64,000 nt of DNA from Nelumbo lutea (taxonomy: Eukaryota; Streptophyta; Magnoliopsida; Proteales; Nelumbonaceae), in assembly GCA_022828595.1 (NCBI GenBank), contig JAKGHH010000001.1:73652401-73716400 (forward strand), read 5' to 3'. The position numbers and the translations under genes are program-made. Below the pieces are notes generated by a model. It was not told the DNA's origin, searched no databases, and saw nothing but the letters and a program-made list of their open reading frames with translations. Within the stretch, counting starts at the first letter, position 1; each line of letters begins with the position of its first letter. Of this stretch, positions 12,588 through 24,559 are shown one piece after another.

Positions 12588-12790
12588 TTTAGGGGTTGTC
12601 TCAAGTCAGTCTCCGAACTTCAAAACATGTCTTTGTAGTACTTGAACTTTCAAAATGTGCCTAATAGGTCCCTGTTGTTAACAGCCCATCAATTAATTTT
12701 GGAAATGTCAAAACTACCTTTTGATAGAAAACACTATTCATTGTCTTCTACCTTGAGATTAAAGACAGAAATGTTAAAGATTGTTACCCA
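12588..12790. repeat. Left terminal inverted repeat of the Mutator-like element (inner part)
   Basis: The reverse complement of 15732-15888 plus 15290-15370 aligns here, for example AGGGGTTGTCTCAAGTCAG against AGAGGTTGTCTCAAGTCAA. The outer 35 bp of the same repeat lie at 8192-8226, on the far side of the hAT insertion. Confidence 0.8.
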
Positions 12791-12959
12791 TCTAACAAGT
12801 TCTATGGATTCTTTGTTTTTAGTTCTTAAAATAAAATGATTAGAGGTAGTAGGACATCTTTCCTTGAGAATAACTTAAGAAATTAATTAATACCCATCTT
12901 AGTGTTTTGAAGGATTTGCACACTTTGAAATTCTATGGCTTCTTTTGTTAGACAGTTTT

Positions 12960-14902
12960 TGTATGCCCTTAGCTTCAATCTGATTTGATGTACTTTTGTT
13001 ATTTAGTGGAAATAAATAAAGTGCATGTTTGATTCATGTTGTTTGGTTTAATTCTGTGTAAAACCCTAAAACTGGACATTTATAGAGACTCGTGTTAGTT
13101 TTAAATGTTCACAGCTGTTGGATAAGTCTGGGGAGATTTATCCTGCCAAGGCTAATACTGGTGTGCCACCAAGTGTTGGGATGGCCTGTCTCAGCCACTA
13201 GGGTAAGACCCGAGGCACATGCAGTATGGGATTACTTGAATCCTTGAACCAGACCAGATTTCCAGTATTGCCCTGTACATTGGAGATAGATGGGTAAAAC
13301 TGGAAAGTTACACCTGACCCCTAGACTCGATTATGACACTTCACTAGGTGTTGGATCAGACTGCCTTTGATATGCCAATCAGTGAGATCCTTAGCAGGGA
13401 TCAAAACCTGGGTATGTTGGGGCAGTTTGAGAATTCATCTGAGTGGGTGATCATAGTGACAGAATCAGCCACTTTGTCGGACAAAGGGTAATGATCGGGA
13501 ATGCACTCTCTCTGATGGAAACCAAACTGCCGGTAGTTGATTTCAATCGTTGGAATTTTGTTTTGCAAAATTAATATATTTATATATATATATATGTACA
13601 GTTTCAAATTGTTTGCAAATGGTTTTAATTCCCGGGATCCATGTGAGAGGAGAGTGCGGCACTGTTCCTTGCAGCCGAGGGAGAGGTCCTCTCTTGTCGG
13701 GCAGTGCTTGATCATTAAGGGCTGAGAGGTTAAGTGTAAGACCATTGAGGATAATACCTGATGGGCTAATCTTGCACCTGCCCACAGTCCCTGGGTTTTT
13801 ATAAGATGGCTTGGCCCAGGGACTACTTAATGTAAGTGTTGGGCCCATAGGGTCCATATGATGGACTCAAGGGGTTCATTGAGTTTTTCAGTGAATTCGA
13901 CTGGGCCTTGTATTAAAGGCTGGGCCGATCCCATGTGGTTGGTGTGTAGATCAATGCTTGGGTCCCATGCCATACAAAGAAGCCCAACTGGGCAGCAGAT
14001 TGGAAAGTAATTAGACACTGAACACTTAATGGGCCAGAAGCCCATTTCAAGGTGGGCTGATATGATCACCCATCCTTGGGGCGAATCTGAGATTAATGTT
14101 AGTAAAAGGATTGGGCCTTTAGCCTTATCCACTCTTGGAGACCAAATTCAAATTATATTTGAATCTGGTAACCTCCTGATAAGATCAAGAGTAAGATAAC
14201 TTTATCTGCAGATAGGATTAAGATTATCCTCTATCCAAATACTGATTTGGATTGGGATAACTCCTAATTAGGAGGTTTCTTAATCAAGAAGAAAGGAGGA
14301 GAAACCCTAACCAAGAAAGAGAGAAATACAACAGTTTTCGAACCAAGAGAAATCGCAAGAAAGGTTCCTGCGAATTGAGATCAGATCTCATACTCCAGAA
14401 AAAGAAAGAAGAAGCAGTTCAGCTTTTTCGCCTTTGGAGTTCTCCTCCTGCCGCCGCCATCTATTTTTGCAAGATTAGATCTTTGCAGAAAAAGAAAGTC
14501 AAGAAATCTGTTCTTGACATCAGTCTTGCAAGAAAGACTGAAAAAGATTCAGTGTTTAGTACTTCCAGAGGATTCTTGTGAATGATCCAGTGTGTAGGAC
14601 GCACCCTGCTGGTTCCGTTCCATCCACAGTTGTGTCATCTTCAGCAGGAACGGATCTTGGAGCATTCTTTGGGCGTGAACACCAACTTTGGGAGATAGTG
14701 CTTCTCCGGATCAGGTATATTCCTCCCATTTGTCTTTTGGTACAGATCTGGTTTGATTATGGTTCAAGTAGGATCCTTGAATATTGTATTCTAAATTTAG
14801 GGAATATGATTCCCAGTTGGGAGAAGGTAGGAAAATTTTTAAAATTCGCCCATCCATTCCGCAACCTTTATGGCGTCCATTAGATGGATCCTACCATTCT
14901 TT
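12960..14902 (+). repeat. Copied UFD1-gene intron segment within the Mutator-like element
   Basis: This is the inverted paralogue of 4679-6702. Similarity covers the 1.7 kb insertion and also intron sequence on both sides of it. So the intron, already carrying the insertion, was probably copied into the Mutator-like element. The opposite direction is less likely because the element's terminal repeats are absent from the intron. Confidence 0.8.
13055..14713 (+). mobile_element. Second copy of the 1.7 kb insertion
   Basis: It starts TGTGTAAAACCC and ends TTCTCCGGATCA, flanked by GGTTTAATTC and GGTATATTCC. These are the decayed equivalents of the 10-bp duplication in the intron copy. It carries small open frames only, such as 14375-14581 and 14578-14883. 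Their counterparts in the intron copy are not conserved as coding sequence. Confidence 0.6.
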
Positions 14903-15289
14903 CATCTTTTTCATCTTTGTGGTTTTGGTCGTGTGGGTTATGAAATTGGGTTTAGTTTTGTGGATTGCTAATTGAATTCGCTCTTCTTCCCAATTCTCGT
15001 TAGTAGTTTTTTCTTGGTTAGATTTGTTTGCAAAAGGAGTGATTAGAATTTCTAAGAAACTGGTAAAAGAAAGAAGAATCCGTAAAAGGTATTTTCTTTT
15101 CCTTTTGCTTCTCTCAGCTACATTTTTCTCCATACCAGTTACCAAATTCATTTCGTGCTCTTAATTTGGTGCTTTAGAATCGGGTTTTTACTCATGGTAA
15201 TCTAAGTTCTATTTTTAGATTTTGCTAGTGATTCCTGCAACTGGGATTGCTCTATATTTGGGGGAGATAAAGAAGAAACCCTATCTTAG

Positions 15290-15895
15290 GGAAATCTTCT
15301 TGATTCTTAGTACAAGATAATGAACAATGTCTTCTTTTGAAGGTAGCTTTGACATTTTGAAAAGTTTTAAGTGACACATAGGGGTGAGCATTTGGTTTAT
15401 TTGGTTAAAAACCAAGCCGAATAAACTGAAATTTTAAAAACCAAATTAAAAAATAAAAACCAAAACCAAAATTTTCGATTCGGTTTTCGGTTTAAATCGA
15501 ATTTTAAATATATTGTATATTAAATGTTACATATTATATATTATATATTACATATAATAATAAAAAGTTTGGTTAATTCGGTTAACCAAAATTTTAATTC
15601 TAAATACCAAAACTGAAAACCGAATTAGCCAAAAATTGAAATAACCAAACCAATTTAACCAATAACTAAAAAACCAAAACCAAAATTTTTGGTTCGGTTT
15701 GAACGAAATAGTGCTCACCCCTAGTGACACGTCATTATGTGATACAGATAACTGACAAACTATTAATGGTAGGGACCCATTAGACACATTTTGAAAGTTC
15801 AGGTACTGTAGAGACACGTTTTAAAGTTTGGGGATTGACTTGAGACAACCTCTAAAATACATGGTACTAATCAAGAATTTTCCCTTTTCTTTATC
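15290..15895. repeat. Right terminal inverted repeat of the Mutator-like element
   Basis: This is the inverse of the left repeat, ending GAATTTTCCCTTTTCTTTATC. It is interrupted by the hAT MITE 15379-15723. A third copy of this repeat, in the same orientation, is found at about 34880-35128. Confidence 0.8.
15379..15723. mobile_element. hAT-type MITE (TAGGGGTGAGCA ends)
   Basis: The ends are TAGGGGTGAGCA and TGCTCACCCCTA, flanked by GTGACACA (15371-15378) and GTGACACG (15724-15731), an 8-bp duplication with one change. At 345 bp it is composed of AACCAAAACC/GGTTTTGGTT-type internal repeats and is inserted in the right Mutator-type terminal repeat. Confidence 0.88.
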
Positions 15896-16410
15896 AACCA
15901 ACAATATTAAACTCACCTTATCCTAACCAAGGTTTAAAATTTTGATACGATATTGGGTGTATGGTATCATATCTTTGAAAAATAGATACGAGATACACAT
16001 GGAAATTGGGTGTCTCGTCTTTTTTCATATGTACCAGACCATATCGGGGGTGTATTGGGCGCATATTGGTAGTGTATCGAAGAAAAATATACAGCAAAAA
16101 ACTGAAAAAATAAAGGGAGAAAGCATCGTTAATTTTTTTGAAAATTTTTCAAATTTTGAAAAATATGGAAAAATAGGTAAGTTTTTTATATTTTTTATAA
16201 TATCTTGTGATTTTTTTTTCTTGAATGTTTAAATTTATGTTGATCTATATTTTCTTACATTCAAAATCACAATTTTTTTTGGGTTATGAGTAGATTTAGG
16301 GAAATTTCATGAAGATATTTAGGGAAAATATAAATTAACAAACAATTTGAAAATGTAATTTTTTTCTCTACCTATAAAGACTAAATATGTTTTAGATCAA
16401 TGGGTTTGTC

Positions 16411-16588
16411 TATCATGTCCATAGAGCAATTGAAATTTCTTCCTTAATGTTTTTTGTTTAATATTTTTAGAATTAAAAAATAAATAATAATTAATTATTT
16501 TATCATTTGATCATAACAATTGAGTATATTATAATTCTATGGATGATCTATCATATCCATAGACCAATTGAAATTTCTTCTTTAATAA
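16411..16588. repeat. Tandem repeat (about 145-bp unit) in hAT 2, continued at 20630-20784
   Basis: The phrase CAATTGAAATTTCTTC recurs at about 16427, 16567 and 20752, preceded each time by a diverged TATCATATCCATAG. The third unit is separated from the second by the Helitron 16589-20629, so the Helitron landed between repeat units. Confidence 0.7.
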
Positions 16589-19571
16589 TCTATATATTTA
16601 TATTAAAACTAGTCCTACCATGTCAGCATAGCTCTCCTTGCAGGAAACCCCCTTCTTAATTTTTTGTTTTTTTGAATTTTTTATTTTTTTTAATTCTACA
16701 TAATTACCCATTAAACCAATAAGTAAATCACATATACTAACAACCATAAAACTTTTCTAATGTTTAGCCAACTGGCACCACTTTCCTCCACTTCCTCCTA
16801 AATTGTCTCTAATTCATATTTATCTCCTAAATTATCTCTAACTCCTATTTATCTCTTAAATTATCTCAATTTTAGTAGAGAGATTATCTCCTAAACTATC
16901 TCTAATTCATATTTAACCTCTTCCCCACTTTTTATCTATTATCTAAAGAAAGTTCCAATTAAAATAATTCAGAACTATTTAAATGTTATAATTAAATTAT
17001 ATACTAAATTTAAAATATTTATTCAAAACACAAAAAATTAATATATTTAATAATATTCATATTACTTTTACAAAATTCGTCATGAAATTAGGTAGAAACT
17101 ATAAATTATAATTTTAGGAATTATTCAATAATAAAAATTTAACATTAAAAAGTAAAACATTACTTAAATATTTCAATAACTAAAAATATTAAATAAAAGC
17201 ATTAAAAATAGATAAATAATATAACAGAATATTTAATATTACCTAATTACATTAAAATAAATAAAGTTCAAATAATGAGAATTTTTAAATATTTAACAAA
17301 TTATTAAAATATTTGAATGACAAAATATTTAACATGACAAAATTTTAAATAGTTAAAATAATGAAATTATGTAATAAATTTAAAAGAAATCTTAAAAGTA
17401 AAAAAAAATAATAATTATAATAGAATTCATAATATTCATATTAATAAAAATTTAATACTTAACAAAATTAATAACAAATTATGTAATAATAGTACAATTA
17501 TAATTTTATAGATTATTAAATTCAATATATAAATAATATTTTAATAATTTAAATAACAATATTATTTCATAACTAAATAATATTGTAAATAACTAATTTC
17601 ACTTATATCAATTAATAATTATAGAAAATCACTATCAAAAACTTATATTTATTAGTAATAATTTTACAATAATAGTGTATATTCATTATTTTTTAGATAT
17701 ACTATAATTAATATTTATTTTATTTTTAGTAATTATTTATTGTTTTTTATAAATATGCTTTCAATAATTATTTATAAATCTATTTTTGTAATTACTGTAT
17801 TTTTATTACATATCGATTTTGTTTTCATTATAAACTTATTTTCAATGATTGTGTACGTTTGCTATAAATTTTCAATAATTATTGGAGATTAAACTATTAT
17901 TGTTTATTAGATATTAGACTATAAATTTAGTTGATATTAGGAGTGTTCAGTGATTGGTTCAATTCAGTTGCACGTTGTTTCGCCAACCAAATCGATCTGG
18001 TCAAGTCCGCAGTTTGTATCAATTTGGGTATATTTTCAGTTTAGTTTGTTTGTTCAAAAGATTTAAACTTAAAAATTAACTTTAAATTTCATAAATTACA
18101 ATGATATTATTAAAAAAATAAATTACAAAAGTTAAATCTATGATATAAATATTTTGGACTAAGAAATATGTGAATTTTCCTACTTTCCAGTATTAAGAAA
18201 TTAAATATAAAATATAAAATATTAATATATATTTATTAAACCAAAGCCGATTTAAAATACTAGAAAATTGACCAACTCTGATTCAGTTTGGTCGGATTGT
18301 TTATTAAAACGTTAAAATATAAAACAATTATATGCTCTTATGTATTTCTATTGTTTTACTTTATCTTAACAAAGCTCCTGCATTTGACTTTCTCTCCTCC
18401 CCCCTTCCCACTACTCCCATTTAGCCATGTCACCCAACTAACTAAAAATATTCATATAATCTCTCTCCTAAGGTATCTTATTTAAACCAATAGGAAAATA
18501 TCATATTGACTCATTCCCTAATCAATATCTAAAATGCATCCCCCATCTATATCCACTTTCCCTCATTTAAAATATTCATATTAATTAATAAATAGTTAAA
18601 TATGGTTAATATTTAATCCCACCCATATTCAATGAGTATTAAATAGTGTTTTTACCAAAAGTTAATAAGTACGGTTAGTAAATTACCAAAAATTAAATAT
18701 TATTATTAGTACGATTTATAAATTACCAAAAATTATTAAATATTCTTATTAGTTAACTCATTAACAACATTTTATAGAAATTGCAAACTCTTTATTAATT
18801 AATTATTATAATGGGGGAATGAAATATTATAATGTTAGAAAATGAAATTATTAATTAATTTATATTGAAAAATAAAAGATAAATTAGTGTAATTTTGTTA
18901 GTAAACTACCAAAAAAAAATATATATTTAATAACAATTTAAAAAAATTCAATAAATCCCCATAGTTATACAAATGTAATAAAATTTTGAAAAATTTTCAT
19001 AAAATTACATTTTTGTAAAATAACATTTTTGAAATTAAAAGATATAAAGTATTTGAAAGTTTATTTAAAATGCATTAAATAATTATCAAAAATTATTAGA
19101 ATATTTTAGAAATTTTATGAAAATTTATTACATTTGATAGATTTTGGAAACCATTGAAAATTTATGTAATTTTCATTATAAATTATTGAAAATTATTAAA
19201 GATAAATGACTATGGGAAATGGAAAACTATAACTTGAACAAATAATTACACAAATTATTAAGATAAATTAGAAAAATATTGGAAAAAGGAAATTATTGGT
19301 TAGTTTATATTAGAAATTATAAGATAAATTAATATAATTCTGTAAGTAAACCATTTAAAAAGAAAATAAATCATTTAATAAAAATTTAAATAAATTTGAA
19401 TAAATTTTCAAAATTACACAAGTACAATAAATTTTCCAAATTTTTCATAAAATTACATTTTTGAATATTAAAGATAATTTAGTGTACTTTTAGAAATTTA
19501 CCATGTGGTTGATACTCAATATGTCCTTTTGGTAATTTTTATCATCAAATTGAATATTGGGTTGACGGGGA

Positions 19572-19857
19572 CAATGTTTTCAAAACTGGATCAGACCAGA
19601 TGGCTAGACTGGAAAAATTGGGAACCAAACAACGTTTCACCAAAACCGCTTTTTGTCCAAAAATCGTTTATTTGGTTAGCGAACTGCTAACCTGGGCAGT
19701 CGATCTGTCAACCTGGACAACAGTTTTTGGCATTTTCTTGTTTTTCTAAATTTTTGTTTTTTTTTTGTTAGAGCAATGTATCCGTTCCGACTGAACAATC
19801 GGGCCATTTGACCCTAGAACGGTTGGTTCTCTATCTGGTCCAATTTTAAAAACCTTG
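19572..19857. mobile_element. hAT-type MITE (CAATGTTTTCAAAAC ends)
   Basis: The ends read CAATGTTTTCAAAACTGG and, inverted, CAAGGTTTTTAAAATTGG. The flanks are GACGGGGA (19564-19571) and AACAGGGA (19858-19865): six of eight match and both differences are G-to-A. Similar in length and ends to the MITE at 52792-53097. Confidence 0.75.
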
Positions 19858-19865
19858 AACAGGGA

Positions 19866-20350
19866 GTAGGTGTCGTGCCTTGAGCCTGGCTTGGTGTGTG
19901 TAATGGCCTAGCCCAAAGCCTGGCCCATGGACCAGACCGTCCCACGGCATGACACGAGCCCGTGCGGTCTGGGGCTGTGGGCCGTGCCAAACCAACCCCC
20001 CAAATTATCCTAGAGGAGGGAGGCACAGCCCGAGATGCCTTGTGGGCCAACACAAAACAACTCGCACTTTGTGTGGGCCACATGCGGGTCGTGTCGTGCC
20101 AATCGAGTATGGCCTAATTTACATCTCTACTTGAACCCGCCCAATACTGGGGACGGGGCTGGGAAATTCAAGGATTCTCCATCCTTGATGAAGAGTGGGG
20201 TGCCTTGCCCCTGAACTCGCCCGACATTGAGGAGTGGTTACCTTGCCCTGAACCCGTGTGACATTAGGGACAAGGCGAGGATGGGGTAGAGTGTCTTAAC
20301 AATGGGGTAGGGAAAGGGATGGGGTGCCCTGCCCTAAACTCTCTTAGTTG
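19866..20350. repeat. GC-rich patch of degenerate short repeats
   Basis: This is an abrupt GC-rich block in AT-rich Helitron sequence. The first half has GGCCNNGCC/GTCGTGCC-type words and the second has ACCCGCCC...GGGGTGCCTTGCCC words. It is probably two adjacent decayed MITEs. I see no clean terminal repeats and no gene. Confidence 0.45.
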
Positions 20351-21007
20351 TCATTCCTATATAACTGTTAGTTATTAGTGGAATTAATAAAAATGTTAGA
20401 TTTTATAATTATTTTTATTTATTTAAAGTTAATCAAAATTTCATTTAAAAATAATAAAAGAATAAAAATTATTAAAATTACTACAAATTATTAATAAAAC
20501 TAAATTTATTAAAATAATTTGTTCATGTTAAATTAACATTAATTATTTTTTATAAATCAACATTAAATGAAAAATAAAATTATTATTAAATCTTTCAATT
20601 TTCCCGTGCATCGCATGGGTTCCTCCTAGTTATTTTTTATTTTTATATTTTTATAATTAAAAATTAATTAATTAATTAATTATATTTTATCATTTGATCA
20701 AAATGGTTGAATATACTATAATTGTATGGATCATCTATCATATCCACAAAGCAATTGAAATTTCTTCTTTAATAACTATTTTTTGAATATATTATATAAT
20801 GTTTATTTATTTTTTATGATTTTTGGAAATAAATAATAAATAATTATTAATTTTATTTTCACTTAGAAGTTGTGACAATGCATGTTTTATGGTTGGATAG
20901 GAGAGTTGGGTTTTCTCATTCCATAAAACATTAAAACTTAAGAATTATAATTTATAAATTATAGTTAAGCATGAGATTTTTAATGAAATTATAATTAATT
21001 ACAATAT

Positions 21008-21792
21008 TGATGGAGGGTGATTTGGCCCGACCCCGCAGCACAGGTACAAGTGGGCGTGACCTTACTCAAATAGTGACTCAGCGTGACAGCGCAACGGATG
21101 CAACCACAACTCGGAGGGAAGGTCCCACCAACTTCAGCTTGGCAATTGGGCAGATAAACTACTCACCAGGAGCCGCCTTACCTGCACCTCCTCCCCGGGG
21201 TTAAGGCACTTTGGAGTGCCCCGAGTTTAGGGTATCTTGACCTTTCTTGATGCCCGAGCTCCTCCCGATGGACCTCGGCCCACCCCCAGACAGGAACACA
21301 CTGACCCATCTCTAGATGCCCCGGTGTGAAAACACTTCGGGCCAGACAGGTCGGCATAGCTTGCCACAGGCAGCTCGCCGCTTATGGGATAGCCCGATAC
21401 AAGGTAACCCATGAAGGGGTAGTACGGTGTATCGAAGGAAGATCTCCTGTCCAACCACCGTACCTGACAAATCTGGGACAGCCGCCATGTCCCTTGCTAA
21501 AGAGGGTCATGCCTGCCACCTGACAGGCACAGACCCAGTAGTAACAATCCCGCACGTGCCACCTCAACCTTGCTTGTAACGACTATGGCAGGCTGAAAGT
21601 GGCGGTTGTACCTGCCCTGCCAGAGGCCAGTAGGCCCTGTGCAACGGAATTCTGTTATAAGGAGCCTATTCTAAAAAGACGAGTATCTTGAAATCTCTTG
21701 CGCTACCTCACTCTTAGCTTTTATCTTCTCTTTGCTTCTTACTCAGGAGCCATGCGAGTGCTAGATAGGAGTGACCGGATTGTGCACCATCA
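21008..21792 (+). repeat. 5' LTR of the Tat element
   Basis: Directly repeated at 32115-33047. It begins TGATGGAGGG and ends CACCATCA. A probable TATA (TTATAAGGAGCC) is at about 21655. It is shorter than the 3' LTR: about 50 bp near its start and about 85 bp near its end, both present in the 3' copy, are missing here. Confidence 0.88.
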
Positions 21793-21794
21793 TT

Positions 21795-21812
21795 TGGCGC
21801 CGTCTGTGAGAA
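21795..21812 (+). promoter_or_regulatory. Primer-binding site of the Tat element
   Basis: TGGCGCCGTCTGTGAGAA lies 2 nt after the LTR end. This is the form usual in plant Tat-clade elements, normally ending TGTGGGAA. It marks minus-strand cDNA priming by a host tRNA. Confidence 0.75.
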
Positions 21813-21876
21813 ATGCTTCAAAAGGCCTTTCTCTAAACCTTCACAGTTCTTTCTTCCTTGTAAAAACTCAACACTC

Positions 21877-23322
21877 ATGGGTTCCTCAAGCAACGTTGGA
21901 CGAAGCATGGAGATGAATAACTCCAGGGAACAACCCAGGTTCCCACGGTTTGCATAGGGCAGTTCACCATTCCTCTCTCGGTGGACAGAGTCCCCAGCCT
22001 AAACGTGCCGCGAGCAACGACGCTTGTGGGTGTTCCCCTTCCTTCCTCTATAGAAACGACCTTTGCTGAACCGACTGTCATTCCTCTGGCGACCAGCCAG
22101 AGCCAGCTCGACGACCTGATGCAATGCATGCGGGCCATGCAAGCCCAAGTGCAGCAGCTTCAGTAACACCAGCTCTATTAGCAGCAAGTGCTGCACCACG
22201 TCTCCCAGTACCACTACCACCAGCAGTTCCCCCATCTACCTCAACCTCAGCTTCAACAGCCATAGCTCCCGCCTCGGCACTTAGCCTCATAGCGAGCTAG
22301 GTCTCGCCGCCAGGACAAACGCCCCTCTTGCCAAGGAGAAGCCCTCCAAATCCCTTCTAAAATCCAGGCCTCCTCCCGCGACAGACAAGAGAAACCGGCT
22401 ACCCCGGTCTCGCCACGGGCGGTCAGGTCGGGAGGACCCCAGCTCGCTAGGTCTACATCACCTCGGCAGTCGACGTTTGAAACCCCGCTCCTTGAGAACC
22501 GGTTTGAGATCTTGGCTGCAGACTCCAAGCAGGATCCCTTTGTCCGCAACCATCACTAGCGGCTCGAGCTACTTCCTGCACAAACCATTCCTGATAGCAC
22601 GGAGGTGAGCAGCACAAACGCCGAGCCCGCCAAGAAGCAGGGACGCAGCCGTCAAGCTCGCCGGTCTGCCACCCACAACCTGCCCGAGCTCGAAGGCGAA
22701 GAAGAGGTAAGCTCGGGTGAAGTCATGGCTCCCCTCCTTTCAGTTCCATCCCCACTGTCTTTCGAACTCCTGGCAGTCCCAATGCCTAAAGACTTCAAGC
22801 TCCCCCCTCTTGACAAGTATGACGGGTCGTTTGACCCAAATGATCACGTAGATGCCTTCCAGTCATAGATGCACCTGGCGAGAGCCAGTGAGTCATGGTA
22901 CTGGAACTTGGCACCTGGTTCGATAAGAAGTTGGGCGCAGTTCGTGCAAGCCTTCGCGTCCCACTTCGTCACCAGCAAGCGGTGCCCGCAAACTGAAGAA
23001 AGCCTCCTCAACATAGTGTAGAGAGAGAGAGTCCATCTGGGACTATATCAAGCGGTTCAACGATGCGTGCATGCAGATACTGTGCCTAAACCCCATCGTG
23101 CACCTCGTAGCAGCCAAGAAAGGCGTGACACATAAAGAGTTCAAATGGCACATGGTCGTCCACCAACCGGCGACCATAACTGAGTTTCTTAAGCTTGCGA
23201 ATAGGTTTATAGCTACGGAGGAAGAGATCAACCAGAAGGGCAAGGACGCGCCCGAGAAGAGGAAAAGGGAAGGAGAGCCTTCCAGTCAAGGGGACAGTCG
23301 AAAGAAAAAAGATGCAGCTTGA
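21877..23322 (+). pseudogene. Tat-clade gag (broken)
   Basis: A start at 21877 opens MGSSSNVG. The N-terminal Gln-rich region is followed by the gag core near 22790-23310 (MPKDFKLPPLDKYDGSFDP, then SIWDYIKRFN). The C-terminal part is Lys/Arg-rich. In-frame stops occur at 22164, 22179, 22866, 23019 and 23320 among others. The frame shifts at least twice, including at an AGAGAGAG run near 23020. Gag would package the element RNA in virus-like particles, but this copy cannot make it. Confidence 0.85.
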
Positions 23323-23406
23323 GGGGCAAAGCTAGGTCAGTCGTTTCGAGCTCCTATAGCGGACCGAACTGATTACAGCCCACTGAACGAGAAGCAAGCC
23401 GAAATC

Positions 23407-24312
23407 TTGATGGCGATCAAGGACGCCCCGTACTTGAAGTGGCTACCTTGTTTGAGGGGAAATCCCAATGAGAGAAATAAGAATCTGTATTGTAATTTTC
23501 ACAGAGATCACAGTCATAGCACCGAAAATTGTAAAAACCTCCGCGATGAGATTGAGGAGCTCATCCATCACAGATATTTAAGGAACTTTGTACAAAATAA
23601 TAATAGTAATAAAGCATGTCGGCAAGGGGAGCATGGTAAGGAGGCGCGCGAGTCCAACAACTGGCCGACCGAACAGTTGCAGAGGCAGCCTCCGGAAGAG
23701 AGACCGGTTCGGGGCACCATCCACATGATAGTGGGAGGTTCGATCATCACGGGTTGTACTTCAACAACAGCTCGGACATTAGTTCATGAAGCTACCCGGG
23801 AAGAACAGAATCCTCTAAACTGGCTGAGGACAGGAGAGCCGATCTTCTTCACAGAAGATGATGCGCGAGGGATCCACTACCCCCACGATGACGCACTCGT
23901 GATAAAGTTGAGAATCAACGACTTTGAAGTCAGGCACGTACTTGTTGACTCGGGCAGCTCGGTCGACATCCTCTTCAAAGCTACGTTCAACCAGCTTCAG
24001 TTGTAGAGAAGTGACTTGAAGCCCACGGACACTCCTTTGGTGGGCTTCATCGGAGAAGAAGTCCGGCCCCTTGGGAAAATAACAGTACCTGTGGAAGTCG
24101 ATACATTGCCTTGCGTAGTCAGATTCAACCATGACTTCCTGGTGGTCACAACCCCCTCCCCCTACAATGCCATAATAGGCCGGCCGATCACCCGTGTCCT
24201 ACGAGTGGTGGTCTCCACCTATCATTTGTCTATGAAGTTTCCAACAAACTTCGGTGTGGGGGTAGCGCGGGGCAACCGACTCGAGTCCCGCAAGTGCTAT
24301 GTCGCCACCTGA
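23407..24312 (+). pseudogene. Tat-clade gag C-terminus and aspartic protease (broken)
   Basis: Begins with MMAIKDAPYLKWLPCLRGNP. A zinc-knuckle-like CNFHRDHSHSTENC follows near 23493. The protease active-site triad lies in LVDSGSSVDILF near 23941-23976. A stop at 24004 interrupts the protease, and the downstream part carries PYNAIIGRPI, typical of the flap and C-terminal half. A TGA closes the frame at 24310. Confidence 0.85.
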
Positions 24313-24559
24313 AGGGAAAGACCAAGGTGGCCGACGACCTTGAACTGGAGCGACCTATGGAGCAAAGCGAAGAATGAGCCGCTCCCACGGAAGAAACAGT
24401 CGCAGTCCCGACCCAGCTCGGACGCTTCAGATCGGTGCTTCCATCCAGGAACCTCTATGATCCGAACTGGTAAGCTTCTTACTTCAAAATTTAGATATTT
24501 TTGCATGGTCCGTGGTAGAGATGCCTTGTATAGACCCTGACCTTATAACTCATAAGCTG

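Larger units (their letters stand above)
8192..15895. mobile_element. Mutator-like element carrying UFD1-intron sequence, split by a hAT element
   Basis: Two long terminal inverted repeats of about 240 bp match each other. The left one lies in 8192-8226 plus 12588-12790, because the hAT element 8227-12579 landed inside it. The right one is 15290-15895 and holds a 345-bp hAT MITE. Shared text includes GGAAAATT at the tip, GTTGTCTCAAGTCA, and TTTCAAAATGTG further in. Without nested DNA the element is about 3.3 kb. It has no transposase ORF. Its interior holds a copied host-intron segment (12960-14902), which makes it Pack-MULE-like. I could not identify a 9-11 bp target duplication. Confidence 0.72.
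16589..20629 (+). mobile_element. Non-autonomous Helitron (4.0 kb)
   Basis: The 5' border is A|TCTATATATTTATATTAAAA. The 3' border is the hairpin CCCGTGCATCGCATGGG, 8 nt, then CTAG|T. No target duplication is expected or seen. The insertion point lies between units of a tandem repeat of the host hAT. It contains no Rep/helicase gene. The interior is AT-rich with one hAT MITE (19572-19857) and a GC-rich patch. About 1.5 kb (16790-18320) is paralogous to 60390-62592. Confidence 0.8.
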
